This document shows, piece by piece, positions 42,991 to 52,030 of a stretch of 64,000 bases of DNA. This stretch comes from JAGWBD01 sp965197455 (GTDB taxonomy: Bacteria; Chloroflexota; Anaerolineae; Aggregatilineales; Phototrophicaceae). The notes beneath the pieces were generated by a model. That model did not search any database and was not told the origin of the DNA. It was given only the letters and a program-made list of their open reading frames with translations. Within the stretch, counting starts at the first letter, position 1; every line of letters begins with the position of its first letter. The stretch covers positions 930,001 to 994,000 of the forward strand of contig OZ240208.1 in the NCBI GenBank assembly GCA_965197455.1. Direction: 5' to 3'. A program made the translations under genes and the position numbers.

Positions 42991-43847
42991 CGGCCACATT
43001 CGCTACAAGGGCATTTCGAGGAAGGAAAACACTTCGGCGCGCCCTTTTGATCTATCTGCCGCTGATCATTCTTGCAATCATTGCTGCCGGACCGGTGCTC
43101 GTCCTCTTCTTTAATTCACTCAAGAGTGGGAACGAAATCGTGCGGGACCCGCTGGGACTTCCCGATGCACCGCAACTGGCGAATTACGCCCGGGCGTGGA
43201 AACAGGGACATTTTCAGACGACCATGCGCAACAGCGCCATTCTGACCACCGGCAGCGTGCTGGGCGTTTGTATAATCAGTGGGCTGGCGGCCTACGCCCT
43301 CGGCCGCCTGCGCGTTCGCGGTGCCAGGGCAGTGGTCACATATCTGTTTCTGGCGACAACAGCGCCGGCTCCCCTCTATGTCATCCCGCTATTCTTCATG
43401 TGGACGCGACTGGGTCAGATCAACAGCCTGGCAGGCCTGATTGTCATCTACTGGGGCGTAATGTCGCCCTTTGGCACACTTTTACTGCGGTCATTCATGC
43501 TCTCGCTGCCACCCGAACTTGAGGACGCCGCGCGTGTGGATGGCGCAGGTGAACTGCGAGTGCTGCTGGCCATCATCCTGCCGCTTTCATGGCCGGGATT
43601 CGTTGTGGTTGGCCTGATCACAGCGCTCAGCACCTGGAATGAGTTCTTTTTCGCCAACACCTTCATTCACAGCCAGAGGCTCAAGCCCGTGACAATCAGT
43701 TTGCTCTCCTTTCAGCACCAGTTCAGCACAAACTGGGAACTGACCAGCGCGGCCAGCGTCATCGCAGTCCTGCCTGTCGTCATCCTGTTCCTGCTGTTTC
43801 AACGCCGCTTCATCGCTGGTATGACAGCGGGAGGCTTAAAAGGTTAG
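42978..43847 (+). CDS. Carbohydrate ABC importer permease, MalG/UgpE type
   Basis: A 289-residue permease; the start may be GTG at 42978 or GTG at 42987 (overlapping the preceding stop as GTGA). Features: ALLIYLPLIILAIIAAGPVL, the helix AYALGRLRVRGARAVVTYLF, EAA loop ELEDAARVDGAGELRVLLAI and ending RRFIAGMTAGGLKG. It completes the second sugar importer. The ATPase must come from elsewhere, as commonly seen with shared MsmK-type ATPases. Confidence 0.92.
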   Translation: MGRVTATFATRAFRGRKTLRRALLIYLPLIILAIIAAGPVLVLFFNSLKSGNEIVRDPLGLPDAPQLANYARAWKQGHFQTTMRNSAILTTGSVLGVCIISGLAAYALGRLRVRGARAVVTYLFLATTAPAPLYVIPLFFMWTRLGQINSLAGLIVIYWGVMSPFGTLLLRSFMLSLPPELEDAARVDGAGELRVLLAIILPLSWPGFVVVGLITALSTWNEFFFANTFIHSQRLKPVTISLLSFQHQFSTNWELTSAASVIAVLPVVILFLLFQRRFIAGMTAGGLKG

Positions 43848-43899
43848 CGTGATGAGGTGCAGCCATCACGCCAGGTGAAGTTCGCATAAGTTGAGTGAG

Positions 43900-43935
43900 G
43901 AAAATGAAAAGGTGCAAGCCATTTCGCCTGCACCT
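43900..43935 (-). terminator. Terminator of tRNA-Asp
   Basis: Reading the minus strand, AGGTGCA and TGCACCT (43935-43929 and 43916-43910) form a 7-bp stem followed by TTTTCATTTTCC. It sits just downstream of the tRNA 3' end and may also stop plus-strand transcription from the importer. Confidence 0.7.
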
Positions 43936-43939
43936 GGAG

Positions 43940-44012
43940 CGGGAGCGACGGGATTCGAACCCGCGATCTCCACCTTGACAGGGTGGCATGTTAACCGCTA
44001 CACTACGCCCCC
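43940..44012 (-). tRNA. tRNA-Asp (GTC anticodon)
   Basis: A 73-nt cloverleaf. The acceptor arms are GGGGGCG and CGCTCCC with one G-U pair. The anticodon arm is CCACC, loop CTGTCAA, GGTGG, giving anticodon GTC. The T-arm contains GGTTCGAATCC. The 3' CCA is not encoded. Confidence 0.96.
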
Positions 44013-44024
44013 TTACGGTTGACC

Positions 44025-44053
44025 ATAGTGACTCGGTTTCCGTCCCGTGTCAA
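44025..44053 (-). promoter_or_regulatory. Predicted promoter of tRNA-Asp
   Basis: On the minus strand TTGACA (44053-44048) and CACTAT (44030-44025) are 17 bp apart. The predicted start lies about 6 nt before the tRNA 5' end. Its presence argues that the modA coding region starts downstream of 44053. Confidence 0.65.
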
Positions 44054-44105
44054 GCCCCGTCTGAAGCTGACGTTGAGACAACGCGCTGTACTGATTGACC
44101 TGCCC

Positions 44106-44936
44106 GTGCAGGGTGTTTTGCGCGCTGTACTGTTCGCAATCGTCCTTGTCTTCCTGCTGCTGCCAGGCGCACCCCTGATCGCTCAGACACAACTGCTGGT
44201 CTTCGCCGCTGCCTCCCTGACCGATGCCTTCCTTGCGCTGGAAGCAGACTTTGAGCGCGAGCATCCTGGCATCGATCTGCTCTTCAACTTCGCAGCCTCA
44301 TCGACGCTGGCCTCGCAGTTGCTCCAGGGCGCTCCGGCAGACGTCTTCGCAAGTGCTGACGAACTGCAGATGGAAACTGTACATGCGGCCGGCTTGACCA
44401 GTTCGGCAAGGACCTTCGCCCGCAACAGCCTGACCCTTGCGCTTCCCGGAGACAATCCGGCCGGCCTGGGAACTGCGGACGAGCTGGCCCAACCGGGGGT
44501 GCGCCTCGTGTTGGCGGCGCCTGGAGTGCCGGTTCGCAGCTACACGGAGCGGGTGCTGGCACGGTTGGCCATGCTGCATGATTTCTCGCTGGCTGAGGTG
44601 CTGGCCAATGTGGTCTCCGAAGAAAGTAACGTGCGCCAGGTGTTGTTCAAGCTCGTATATGGCAGCGCCGACGCCGGCTTCGTCTACCACAGTGACATCA
44701 CAGCGGAGCTGGACGACAGAATCATGACGCTCAACATTCCCGCATTCGCCAACGTGCGCGCGCGTTACCCGGTCGCAGTCCTGAAAGACTCTTCAGTCCC
44801 GCAAGCGGCCCAGTCCTTCGTGGAATTTCTACTCTCCCCTGAAGGCCAGCAGAGTCTGCAGCAAAGCGGCTTCGACCCGGCGCTTCCGGAGCACCCTCAA
44901 CTTTCCTGGGTGTCCTGCGGGACGGGACGACCCTGA
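44106..44936 (+). CDS. modA: Molybdate ABC importer substrate-binding protein
   Basis: About 276 residues from a GTG at 44106, chosen because it opens directly into a signal peptide (VQGVLRAVLFAIVLVFLLLP to PLIAQ); no ATG is available and the frame further upstream overlaps the tRNA promoter. LLVFAAASLTDAFLALEADF and FNFAASSTLASQLLQGAPAD carry the Ser residues that bind molybdate or tungstate, and SADELQMETVHAAG fits ModA. The Asp/Tyr-type ligand region VRQVLFKLVYGSADAGFVYH is also present. It overlaps modB by one base (TGATG). Confidence 0.9.
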   Translation: MQGVLRAVLFAIVLVFLLLPGAPLIAQTQLLVFAAASLTDAFLALEADFEREHPGIDLLFNFAASSTLASQLLQGAPADVFASADELQMETVHAAGLTSSARTFARNSLTLALPGDNPAGLGTADELAQPGVRLVLAAPGVPVRSYTERVLARLAMLHDFSLAEVLANVVSEESNVRQVLFKLVYGSADAGFVYHSDITAELDDRIMTLNIPAFANVRARYPVAVLKDSSVPQAAQSFVEFLLSPEGQQSLQQSGFDPALPEHPQLSWVSCGTGRP

Positions 44937-45727
44937 TGCGTCGCACGGGAACCGGTCTGGCCATACTGGCCGCGGCGCTGGCCAGCTGCTTTTTGCTTCT
45001 GCCACTGCTTGTGCTGCTGGCGCGCGGGCTTGCAGCGCAAGCTTCCCCGGAATTTTCCGGCCCTGCCCTTCCCCAGGCACTGGTGCTTAGCCTGTTGACC
45101 ACGGCCGTCAGCATGTTGTTGATTGTCAGTTTCGGCACACCTCTGGCGTGGCTGCTGGCGCGCAGACGCTTCCCACTGCGACGATTCCTCACTGTGCTGC
45201 TGCAATTGCCGCTGGTGCTGCCGCCCGCCGTAGCCGGTCTCGCGCTACTGCTCACCCTTGGTCGCCGCGGCTTGCTGGGGCCCGCACTGGACGCGCTCAA
45301 CATCGACATCGCCTTCACCGCGTCTGCAGTCGTGCTGGCGCAGACATTCGTCGCCGCGCCCTTTTACCTGCGCGCTGCACAGGCAGGGTTCGCCAGTGTT
45401 CCACCAGAAATTGAAACGGCAGCCCGCGTAGATGGCGCGCAGGGACTGGCGCTGTTTCTGCGCATTACCCTGCCGCTGTCGCTGCGCGCCCTCGGCGCCG
45501 GTTTGACCCTGGCCTGGGCGCGCGCGCTCGGTGAGTTCGGCGCGACCATTCTCTTCGCCGGCAGCCTGCAGGGTCGCACGCAGACCATGCCCCTGCTGAT
45601 CTATAACGCACTGGAACGCAACCTTGACATCGCCATTCAGACCGGGGTGATACTGGTGTTGCTGGCGTTGGCGGTGTTGGCGCTGGCGAACTGGCTGCGC
45701 GCGCCAGATTCCTCCAGCTATATTTGA
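44936..45727 (+). CDS. modB: Molybdate ABC importer permease
   Basis: A 263-residue permease with five or six helices. TPLAWLLARRRFPLRRFLTV, LPLVLPPAVAGLALLLTLGR and the EAA loop IETAARVDGAQGLALFLRIT are diagnostic, as is ALGEFGATILFAGSLQGRTQ. It is translationally coupled to modA. No modC ATPase follows; the next gene, 61 bp away, is a helicase. The ATPase must be encoded elsewhere. Confidence 0.93.
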   Translation: MRRTGTGLAILAAALASCFLLLPLLVLLARGLAAQASPEFSGPALPQALVLSLLTTAVSMLLIVSFGTPLAWLLARRRFPLRRFLTVLLQLPLVLPPAVAGLALLLTLGRRGLLGPALDALNIDIAFTASAVVLAQTFVAAPFYLRAAQAGFASVPPEIETAARVDGAQGLALFLRITLPLSLRALGAGLTLAWARALGEFGATILFAGSLQGRTQTMPLLIYNALERNLDIAIQTGVILVLLALAVLALANWLRAPDSSSYI

Positions 45728-45788
45728 CCCACCTCGTCCCCGCTGCTGCTATCCTGTAGCCACATTGGTCAGATTCAGGAACTCTCAC

Positions 45789-48581
45789 ATGCGCGTAGAA
45801 CTGGTTTCGCTCGACCTGGAAACGACCGGCCTCGATCCCCGGCGGGACGACATCATTGAAATTGGCGCCGTGCGAATGTTCGACGGGAAAATAATTGACG
45901 AGTATTCGCAACTTGTGGATCCCAAAGTACCGCTACCCGCAATCATCACTGACATCACCGGGATTCGTGAGGAGCAACTGCGGGGCCAACCCACTATTGA
46001 CGCAGTGTTGCCCGCGTTCACCCGCTTCGTTGGTTCGACACCGGTCATCGGTCACAACGTCAACTTCGATATGGACTTCCTCGCCCGCCAGGGAGCGCTG
46101 CGCGAAACCCTGCGACTGGACACGGTAGAACTGGCTTCTGTGCTTATGCCCCAGGCAGCACGCTATTCCCTCGGCAATCTGGTCGCGGAACTCGACATTG
46201 AGCTGAAGCAGGCGCATCGCGCGCTGGATGACGCCCGCGCCACTGCACTGCTTTACTGGCGACTGTGGCAAATGGCGCTGAAACTGCCAACCGTAACGCT
46301 AAACGAAATCGTAGACGCCGCGCGCGGCCTGGGCTGGAGCGCAGAATCTGTGTTTCGCGACGCGCTGGATGCGCAGGCCCTGCTCTCCCCAACCTCTCCT
46401 GGCAAGGAATCTCGCGGCAGCCATATCTTCCCGCCACCTGTGGATGTGCCAGCCTTGCCGGCCCCCGACGATACGCCTGCATCGCTCCAGCTTGACGAAA
46501 TCAGTTCTTCCCTCGGCGCAGGCAGTCCACTGGCGTCCTGTCTGACCGGATTCCGTGAGCGGCCGCAGCAGCTGTGGATGGCGCAGGAAGTCAGCCAGGC
46601 GTTCAATCGCGGCGAGCATTTAATGATCGAGGCCGGCACCGGCGTCGGCAAGTCACTCGCTTACCTGCTGCCCGCGGCGCGCTGGGCACAAGTGAATTCG
46701 CGCCGGGTGATTATTTCCACCAACACCATTAACCTGCAGGAGCAATTGCTGCACAAGGATCTGCCGATTTTGCAGCGCGCGCTGCACGAACCCTTGCGCG
46801 CCGCCCTGTTGAAGGGCCGCAACAACTATCTCTGCCCGCGCCGCCTTAACGCCATGCGCAGACGCAAGCCCGCCAACCTGGATGAACTGCGCACGCTTGG
46901 CAAGGTGCTCGTCTGGCTGTGTGAAAGCAGCAGCGGCGACCGTGGCGAAATTTCACTGCGCGGCCCGGGCGAATCTTTCGTCTGGTCACGACTAAGCGCG
47001 GAGGACCCGCTCTGCAGCCTGGAGCGCTGTCGGGCAGCAATGGAGGGGACCTGCCCCTTTCACAAGGCGCGGCGGGCTGCGGAGAGCGCGCACCTGGTTG
47101 TCGTCAACCACGCCCTGCTGCTGGCCGATGCAGCCAGTGAATTTCATGTGTTGCCAAAGTACAGTTCGCTGGTGCTGGACGAGGCGCAACATCTGGAAGA
47201 AGCCGTATCCGATGTCTTCGGCTTTCGTCTTGACGAACGCTTGCTGCGCAACAAACTCGCCGAACTCGGTTCTGCCCGCAGCGGCCTCCTTGGAGAACTC
47301 TTGCGCAGCTCCCGTGGTCAGGTCACGCCGACGGTCGAGCAAAGACTGAAAGAAGTGATCGATACCATTAGCGAGGCCGGCAGCCTGCTGGAACATTATG
47401 CAGGCGGGCTGTTTACCGCCTGTCGCAATTTCAGTGCAGCGGTGGACCGCTCCCGTTCAGACTACACGACCCGGTTGCGCGTCGTCCCGCAGCTGCGCGA
47501 ACACAACCATTTCGACCTGATCGCAGAACAATGGCAGACCCTTGCCGGCTTTTTCGTCGGCATCAGTGAGGCCCTGCGCCAACTTACAACCCAACTGGCG
47601 CCCGTGGAAATGAATGGCGAATCTGAACTCGGCGACCAGTTGAAGTCACTTGACAGTCTCAATCGTTGGTTCATAGCGACCCGCATGCAACTGGAGGCCT
47701 TCATTGATGAGCCACAGTCGAATACTATCTACTGGCTGGAAGTATCCCGCGAACGCAGCAATTCTGTCACCCTGCATACTGCGCCGCTGCATGTCGGCCC
47801 CCTGGTCGAGGAGCATCTGTGGGGAAATCTTGAAACAGTCGTGCTCACCAGCGCCACGCTGCGGAGCAGCGGCAACTTTGACTATCTGCGCGAACGGCTG
47901 AACGCCGACGTGGTCCGCACTGTTGAAGTGGGCTCACCCTTCGACTATCGTGCTTCGACGCTGGTCTACATACCTGCCGATATGCCGGAACCGGCGCAGC
48001 GCGAACGTTACCAGACGGCTGTGGAACGGGGTATTATCGAACTCGCCGCCGCGCTTGACGGTCGTCTGATGGCGCTCTTCACCAGCTACAGTCAATTGCG
48101 TCAGACCGCGCAGAGCATTACGCCCCGGCTGGCCCTTGGCAACATCACTGTCTACTCGCAAAGTGGCGGCAGCAGTCGCGCAGCCCTGCTGCGCGGCTTT
48201 CGCCAGAGCGAGAAGGCGGTGTTGCTGGGAACGCGCAGTTTCTGGGAAGGCGTTGACATTCCGGGCGACGATTTAAGCGTTCTGGTCATTGTGCGTCTTC
48301 CCTTTACCGTGCCAACAGACCCCGTCTTCGCGGCCCGTTCCGAAGCCTACCAGGACCCCTTCAATGACTACGCCGTGCCGGACGCCATCCTGCGTTTCCG
48401 CCAGGGCTTTGGGCGGCTCATCCGCAATCACACGGATTGCGGCGTAGTTGCCATCTTCGATCGGCGCGTCATCAGCAAGCGCTATGGCCATCACTTTCTC
48501 GAATCACTGCCGGACTGCACGCGCATGTCCGGCCCGCTGTCTGCACTGCCGCATGAAGCACGACGCTGGCTGCAGCGCTGA
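45789..48581 (+). CDS. DinG-family ATP-dependent helicase with N-terminal DnaQ-like exonuclease
   Basis: About 930 residues, start at 45789 (MRVELVSLDLETTGL). Residues ~1-165 form a DEDD 3'-5' exonuclease: DLETTG, IGHNVNFDMDFL, and HRALDDARATALL. A linker leads to an XPD/DinG-type superfamily 2 helicase with Walker A GTGVGKSLAYLLPA near residue 282 and DEAQ in LVLDEAQHLEEA near residue 463. Fe-S ligands are likely among LCSLERCRAAMEGTCPF and the upstream YLCPRRLN cysteine. Motif VI is FRQGFGRLIRNHTDCGVV. The product probably resolves DNA structures during repair. The architecture is the Gram-positive-type DinG. Confidence 0.93.
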   Translation: MRVELVSLDLETTGLDPRRDDIIEIGAVRMFDGKIIDEYSQLVDPKVPLPAIITDITGIREEQLRGQPTIDAVLPAFTRFVGSTPVIGHNVNFDMDFLARQGALRETLRLDTVELASVLMPQAARYSLGNLVAELDIELKQAHRALDDARATALLYWRLWQMALKLPTVTLNEIVDAARGLGWSAESVFRDALDAQALLSPTSPGKESRGSHIFPPPVDVPALPAPDDTPASLQLDEISSSLGAGSPLASCLTGFRERPQQLWMAQEVSQAFNRGEHLMIEAGTGVGKSLAYLLPAARWAQVNSRRVIISTNTINLQEQLLHKDLPILQRALHEPLRAALLKGRNNYLCPRRLNAMRRRKPANLDELRTLGKVLVWLCESSSGDRGEISLRGPGESFVWSRLSAEDPLCSLERCRAAMEGTCPFHKARRAAESAHLVVVNHALLLADAASEFHVLPKYSSLVLDEAQHLEEAVSDVFGFRLDERLLRNKLAELGSARSGLLGELLRSSRGQVTPTVEQRLKEVIDTISEAGSLLEHYAGGLFTACRNFSAAVDRSRSDYTTRLRVVPQLREHNHFDLIAEQWQTLAGFFVGISEALRQLTTQLAPVEMNGESELGDQLKSLDSLNRWFIATRMQLEAFIDEPQSNTIYWLEVSRERSNSVTLHTAPLHVGPLVEEHLWGNLETVVLTSATLRSSGNFDYLRERLNADVVRTVEVGSPFDYRASTLVYIPADMPEPAQRERYQTAVERGIIELAAALDGRLMALFTSYSQLRQTAQSITPRLALGNITVYSQSGGSSRAALLRGFRQSEKAVLLGTRSFWEGVDIPGDDLSVLVIVRLPFTVPTDPVFAARSEAYQDPFNDYAVPDAILRFRQGFGRLIRNHTDCGVVAIFDRRVISKRYGHHFLESLPDCTRMSGPLSALPHEARRWLQR

Positions 48582-48643
48582 ATCTGACTGGCGCGGAAGC
48601 CTGAATCAGGTCATACTGGCGCTGAATTCGTGGAGAATCATAG

Positions 48644-49015
48644 ATGCGTACGCCCGCCGGCAAGGAATGCCGACACTACTTTCAGGATTTCCATCGCGGC
48701 CGCAATATCCAGCAGTGTCGCCTGATCCGTGAAAATCCGGAGTCGCAGCCCTGGAAGCCTGGAGATTGCGGACGTTGCCAGGTGCCGGATATTCTGAACG
48801 CCAACGCCAGTCCGGATCTGCGCCTGGAGCTGGGCGTTCGCAGCGTCTTGCTTGGATTGCGACGAGTGCTTGAGCTGCGCGCCTGGTGCCGTGATGAGGA
48901 GATACCGGTCGCTACAGCCTATACCGGTTGCGTATCGGAAGAAGTAGACCGCAAGCTGGATGTCTTTCGCAATGCGCTGGACCTGTCGCCTGATGATCAG
49001 GAGAGCAATAGCTGA
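48644..49015 (+). CDS. Conserved Cys-rich small protein of unknown function
   Basis: A 123-residue protein with GGAGAA upstream of its ATG. Cys9, Cys25, Cys42 and Cys45 (the last two in GDCGRCQVPDIL) are spaced like a metal or Fe-S site; Cys82 and Cys96 may contribute. The N-terminal part KECRHYFQDFHRGRNIQQC and WKPGDCGRC look highly constrained while the C-terminal half is helical. I associate this pattern with uncharacterised Chloroflexota proteins but cannot verify it. It lies between dinG and a polyprenyl synthase gene. No function is assigned. Confidence 0.75.
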   Translation: MRTPAGKECRHYFQDFHRGRNIQQCRLIRENPESQPWKPGDCGRCQVPDILNANASPDLRLELGVRSVLLGLRRVLELRAWCRDEEIPVATAYTGCVSEEVDRKLDVFRNALDLSPDDQESNS

Positions 49016-49113
49016 AGCCTCCTGGGAAATGTCCCCATCATCAGGAACATGAAAGACTGCCAGCGTTGACGGGTGAGCAAGTTTACGGGGATTTGAACGG
49101 ACAAAGACACTGG

Positions 49114-50034
49114 ATGGATACTGAGCAGGGATTGAAGGCCGTCGAACAGACCATGTTCGCGGCAGTGGACAGCGAAGTGAGCGTGTTGCGCGATGCCAGC
49201 CGTCACATTCTGCAGGCAGGCGGCAAACGCGTGCGCCCGCGGCTGGTGCTGCTGTCCTGCGCGGCAGCCGGAGGCGCAGCACTGGAGCGCGTCATTCCTG
49301 TCGCGGCTGCCGTGGAGCTGGTGCATACAGCCAGTGTGGTTCACGACGACATCAACGATCATGGCGTCATTCGGCGCGGTCGCCCTTCGGTCAATTCCAT
49401 CTGGGGCCGGACCTTCGCCCTGTTGACCGGCGACTTTTTGTTCACCTGCGTTTATTCCCTGATGGCACCCTACCACGACCTCAACATCATTCTTTCCGAT
49501 GCGACCACCGCTCTGGTGGAAGGGGAAACCCTGCAGGCCGCAGCCGTTCGCAGCGGCGAATTCACGCGCAACTCCTACATGCAAATCATCGGGCGCAAGA
49601 CCGCCGCGCTGTTCAGCGCCGGCGCCCGCCTGGGCGCGGAACTGGCCGAGGCGCCACCGGTACATATCGAGGCTTTGGCCAGCTTCGGCTACAACATCGG
49701 TCTCGCCTTCCAGATCACCGACGACATCCTCGATCTGACCGCAGATGAGGCCCAGCTGGGCAAGACCGCCGGCATCGATCTGGCACAAGGTAAGGGTGTT
49801 GCCTCTGTGCAAGAGAAAGTCGAAAACAGCAGCAACGCCGCACAACTGCCCGGCGCGGACCCCTTTGCCGAGCTGCGTCAGAGAGTTCTGGAAGGCAATA
49901 CCATCGAGGAAGCCCGCCTGCAGACCCAGGCCTTGCTGCAGCAGGCCATCGGTGAGCTCGATGCCTTGCCTCCCTCCGCCGCCCTGGATAACCTGGTCGC
50001 GCTGGCAAGGTCGACTGTAGAACGCGATTCCTGA
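49114..50034 (+). CDS. Polyprenyl diphosphate synthase (trans-isoprenyl type)
   Basis: About 306 residues from the ATG at 49114; a TTG at 49066 is in frame but less likely. LQAGGKRVRPRLVLLSC, the first Asp-rich motif in VVHDDINDHGVIRRGRPSVN and the second in FQITDDILDLTADEAQLGKT are textbook for chain-elongating prenyl synthases. It condenses IPP onto allylic diphosphates, giving a long-chain product for quinone side chains or lipid carriers. Product length cannot be read with confidence. Confidence 0.94.
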   Translation: MDTEQGLKAVEQTMFAAVDSEVSVLRDASRHILQAGGKRVRPRLVLLSCAAAGGAALERVIPVAAAVELVHTASVVHDDINDHGVIRRGRPSVNSIWGRTFALLTGDFLFTCVYSLMAPYHDLNIILSDATTALVEGETLQAAAVRSGEFTRNSYMQIIGRKTAALFSAGARLGAELAEAPPVHIEALASFGYNIGLAFQITDDILDLTADEAQLGKTAGIDLAQGKGVASVQEKVENSSNAAQLPGADPFAELRQRVLEGNTIEEARLQTQALLQQAIGELDALPPSAALDNLVALARSTVERDS

Positions 50035-50090
50035 CTGCTTGCCATGGGCTCACAAACCAGGCGGCAGCACAGCACAATCCCACAATCAGA

Positions 50091-51698
50091 ATGATTCGCA
50101 TTGTCAGCGTCGCCCGCATGCGCGAGATTGAAGCCGCGGCTGACGCATCCGGCCTGATCTACGCGCAGCTGATGGAGAACGCAGGCCAGGCGCTCGCCAC
50201 CCGCGCCACAGCCATGCTGGCGGAGCAGAACCCGGCGCACATCCTTATCCTGGTCGGCGCCGGCAACAACGGCGGCGATGGTCTCGTCGCTGCGCGACTG
50301 CTGGCCCAGGAAACGGCCTGCAGTGTCAGTTGCTACCTGCTGCGACCGCGCATTGGTGACCCGCTGCTCGCCAGCGCGCAGGCCGCGGGCGCGGACATCG
50401 TCCATGCGGGAGATGACCCACAGCAGGAAAATCTGGTGGCGCTAAGTTTAAACGCCGACCTGGTCATCGACGCGTTGCTGGGCATCGGCCTGCGCCAGCC
50501 CCTGCGGGTAGAGGTCGCCCGGCTGCTGAACCGGGTCGGCGAAACCTTGCGCGGGCGCCGTCAATCAAAGACGCCAGCCATTCGCATCCCTGCCTCACCT
50601 CGCCTCCCTGTCCCTGAAAGTATGCCCCAGGTCCTCGCGGTGGACTGCCCCAGTGGTCTGGACTGTGACAGCGGCGAACTTGCCGAACAGGCCTTGCCGG
50701 CTGATGAGACCCTCACTTTCATCGCCATCAAGCACGGATTGCTACGCCCGCCAGGAGCGCTGGCCTGTGGTCGGCTGACCGTCGCAAGTGCGGGTGTTCC
50801 GGATGACTTCCCACCCCTGCTGGCTGAATCTCAGGTGCTCGCCGATGGAGATTTGCTGCGCTCCCTGTTGCCGCCACGTCCGCCTGACGGACACAAGGGA
50901 AATTTCGGCAAGCTGCTTATCGTCGGCGGCAGTGCGAATTATCGTGGCGCGCCGGGACTCAGCGCCCTGGCTGCGCAGCGGGTCGGCGCCGGCCTGGTGA
51001 CGGTGAGCGCGCCCGAACCTGTCATGAACGCCCTGGCTTCGCAACAACCTGGCGTGACCTGGTTGTCGCATGCTGTGGAAGCGCTGAGCGCTGCATTGCC
51101 CGACTACGATGCCCTGGTATTGGGGCCAGGCTGGGGCATGGCGCAGGAGACGCGCGCATTGTTTTGGCGCCTGCTGGATCAGGATTTGCCGGCGCTGGTT
51201 ATCGACGCCGACGGGCTCAATCTGCTGGCTGCACAGGAAGACTGGCCAAATCGCTTGCCACCCGACACCATCCTGACACCGCATCCCGGTGAAATGTCGC
51301 GACTGGCGCGAATGCCGCTGTCGCAGGTGCAGGAGCAGCGCTGGCAACTGGCGCCAGAGATGGCTTCCCGCTGGAAGGTGACGCTGGTGCTCAAGGGCGC
51401 TTACACCCTCATCGCTGTTCCGGACGGCACACTGATTGCGCTCCCCTTCTGCAGCGACGCGCTGGCGCGCGCTGGCAGCGGCGATGTGCTGGCGGGAGCC
51501 ATTGGCGGCCTGCTGGCTCAGGGCAGCAGCTGCAAGGCGGCGGCCATCGCCGGCGCTTACCTGCAGGGCCTGGCGGGCCTCATGGCCGCCGTACAAGCCG
51601 GCACCAGTCGCAGCCCGCTCGCTGTTGAAATCGCAGATTGTCTGGCCAGAGCGCTCGCGCAGGCTGAGTCCGGCAACTCAGCGCGCACTGCGTTGTGA
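50091..51698 (+). CDS. nnrDE: Bifunctional NAD(P)H-hydrate epimerase / ADP-dependent NAD(P)H-hydrate dehydratase
   Basis: A 535-residue fusion. The N-terminal YjeF_N epimerase domain (~1-225) has YAQLMENAGQALATRA, VGAGNNGGDGLVAARLL and VLAVDCPSGLDCDSGEL. The C-terminal ribokinase-like dehydratase (~240-520) has GHKGNFGKLLIVGGSANYRG, TPHPGEMSRLA and the GxGD motif in ARAGSGDVLAGAIGGLLAQG. It repairs hydrated NADH and NADPH. The 3' end overlaps a convergent membrane-protein gene by 21 bp. Start ATG lacks an obvious ribosome site. Confidence 0.94.
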   Translation: MIRIVSVARMREIEAAADASGLIYAQLMENAGQALATRATAMLAEQNPAHILILVGAGNNGGDGLVAARLLAQETACSVSCYLLRPRIGDPLLASAQAAGADIVHAGDDPQQENLVALSLNADLVIDALLGIGLRQPLRVEVARLLNRVGETLRGRRQSKTPAIRIPASPRLPVPESMPQVLAVDCPSGLDCDSGELAEQALPADETLTFIAIKHGLLRPPGALACGRLTVASAGVPDDFPPLLAESQVLADGDLLRSLLPPRPPDGHKGNFGKLLIVGGSANYRGAPGLSALAAQRVGAGLVTVSAPEPVMNALASQQPGVTWLSHAVEALSAALPDYDALVLGPGWGMAQETRALFWRLLDQDLPALVIDADGLNLLAAQEDWPNRLPPDTILTPHPGEMSRLARMPLSQVQEQRWQLAPEMASRWKVTLVLKGAYTLIAVPDGTLIALPFCSDALARAGSGDVLAGAIGGLLAQGSSCKAAAIAGAYLQGLAGLMAAVQAGTSRSPLAVEIADCLARALAQAESGNSARTAL

Positions 51699-51947
51699 AC
51701 GGGTTAGCAGGTGTATCAGCAGCAGCGCCCCCAGCGCGCACAGGCTTGCCGGGCCAACATGCAGGGATCCTACAACCAGGATGTTCAGGGCCAGCGTGAT
51801 CGATAGCATCTGGCCCAGCGCAAATCCAGACCAGGCCGCCAGCATGAACAATGCCATGCGCCGCACATCCCCGCCGAACACTACATGAAAAGCGGCTCCA
51901 TACAGGGTCGCCAGAATGAAACCAAAAGTGATGGTTGGGCCCGGCAC
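51678..51947 (-). CDS. Small membrane protein of unknown function
   Basis: An 89-residue protein starting MPGPTITFGFILATLYGAAF with three predicted helices (to VVF; LFMLAAWSGFALGQML; ASLCALGALLLIHLL). The conserved-looking charged segment FGGDVRRMALF links the first two. It overlaps the end of nnrDE by 21 bp on the opposite strand and is divergent from the SRPBCC gene. I believe similar short proteins occur in other Chloroflexota, but no function is known. Confidence 0.7.
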   Translation of the reverse strand: MPGPTITFGFILATLYGAAFHVVFGGDVRRMALFMLAAWSGFALGQMLSITLALNILVVGSLHVGPASLCALGALLLIHLLTRSQRSAR

Positions 51948-51996
51948 TGCGTCTCCCCACGCTGCTGGTGGACGCAGTGTAGCACAGGCCAGTGGA

Positions 51997-52024
51997 TTGA
52001 ACCGACGGGTGAAATCGCTATACT
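51997..52024 (+). promoter_or_regulatory. Predicted promoter for a leaderless SRPBCC transcript
   Basis: TTGAAC (51997-52002), 16-bp spacer, TATACT (52019-52024). The -10 box ends 7 nt before the ATG at 52031, so transcription would start at or next to the start codon. No Shine-Dalgarno sequence is present between them. Confidence 0.65.
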
Positions 52025-52030
52025 GTTGCC

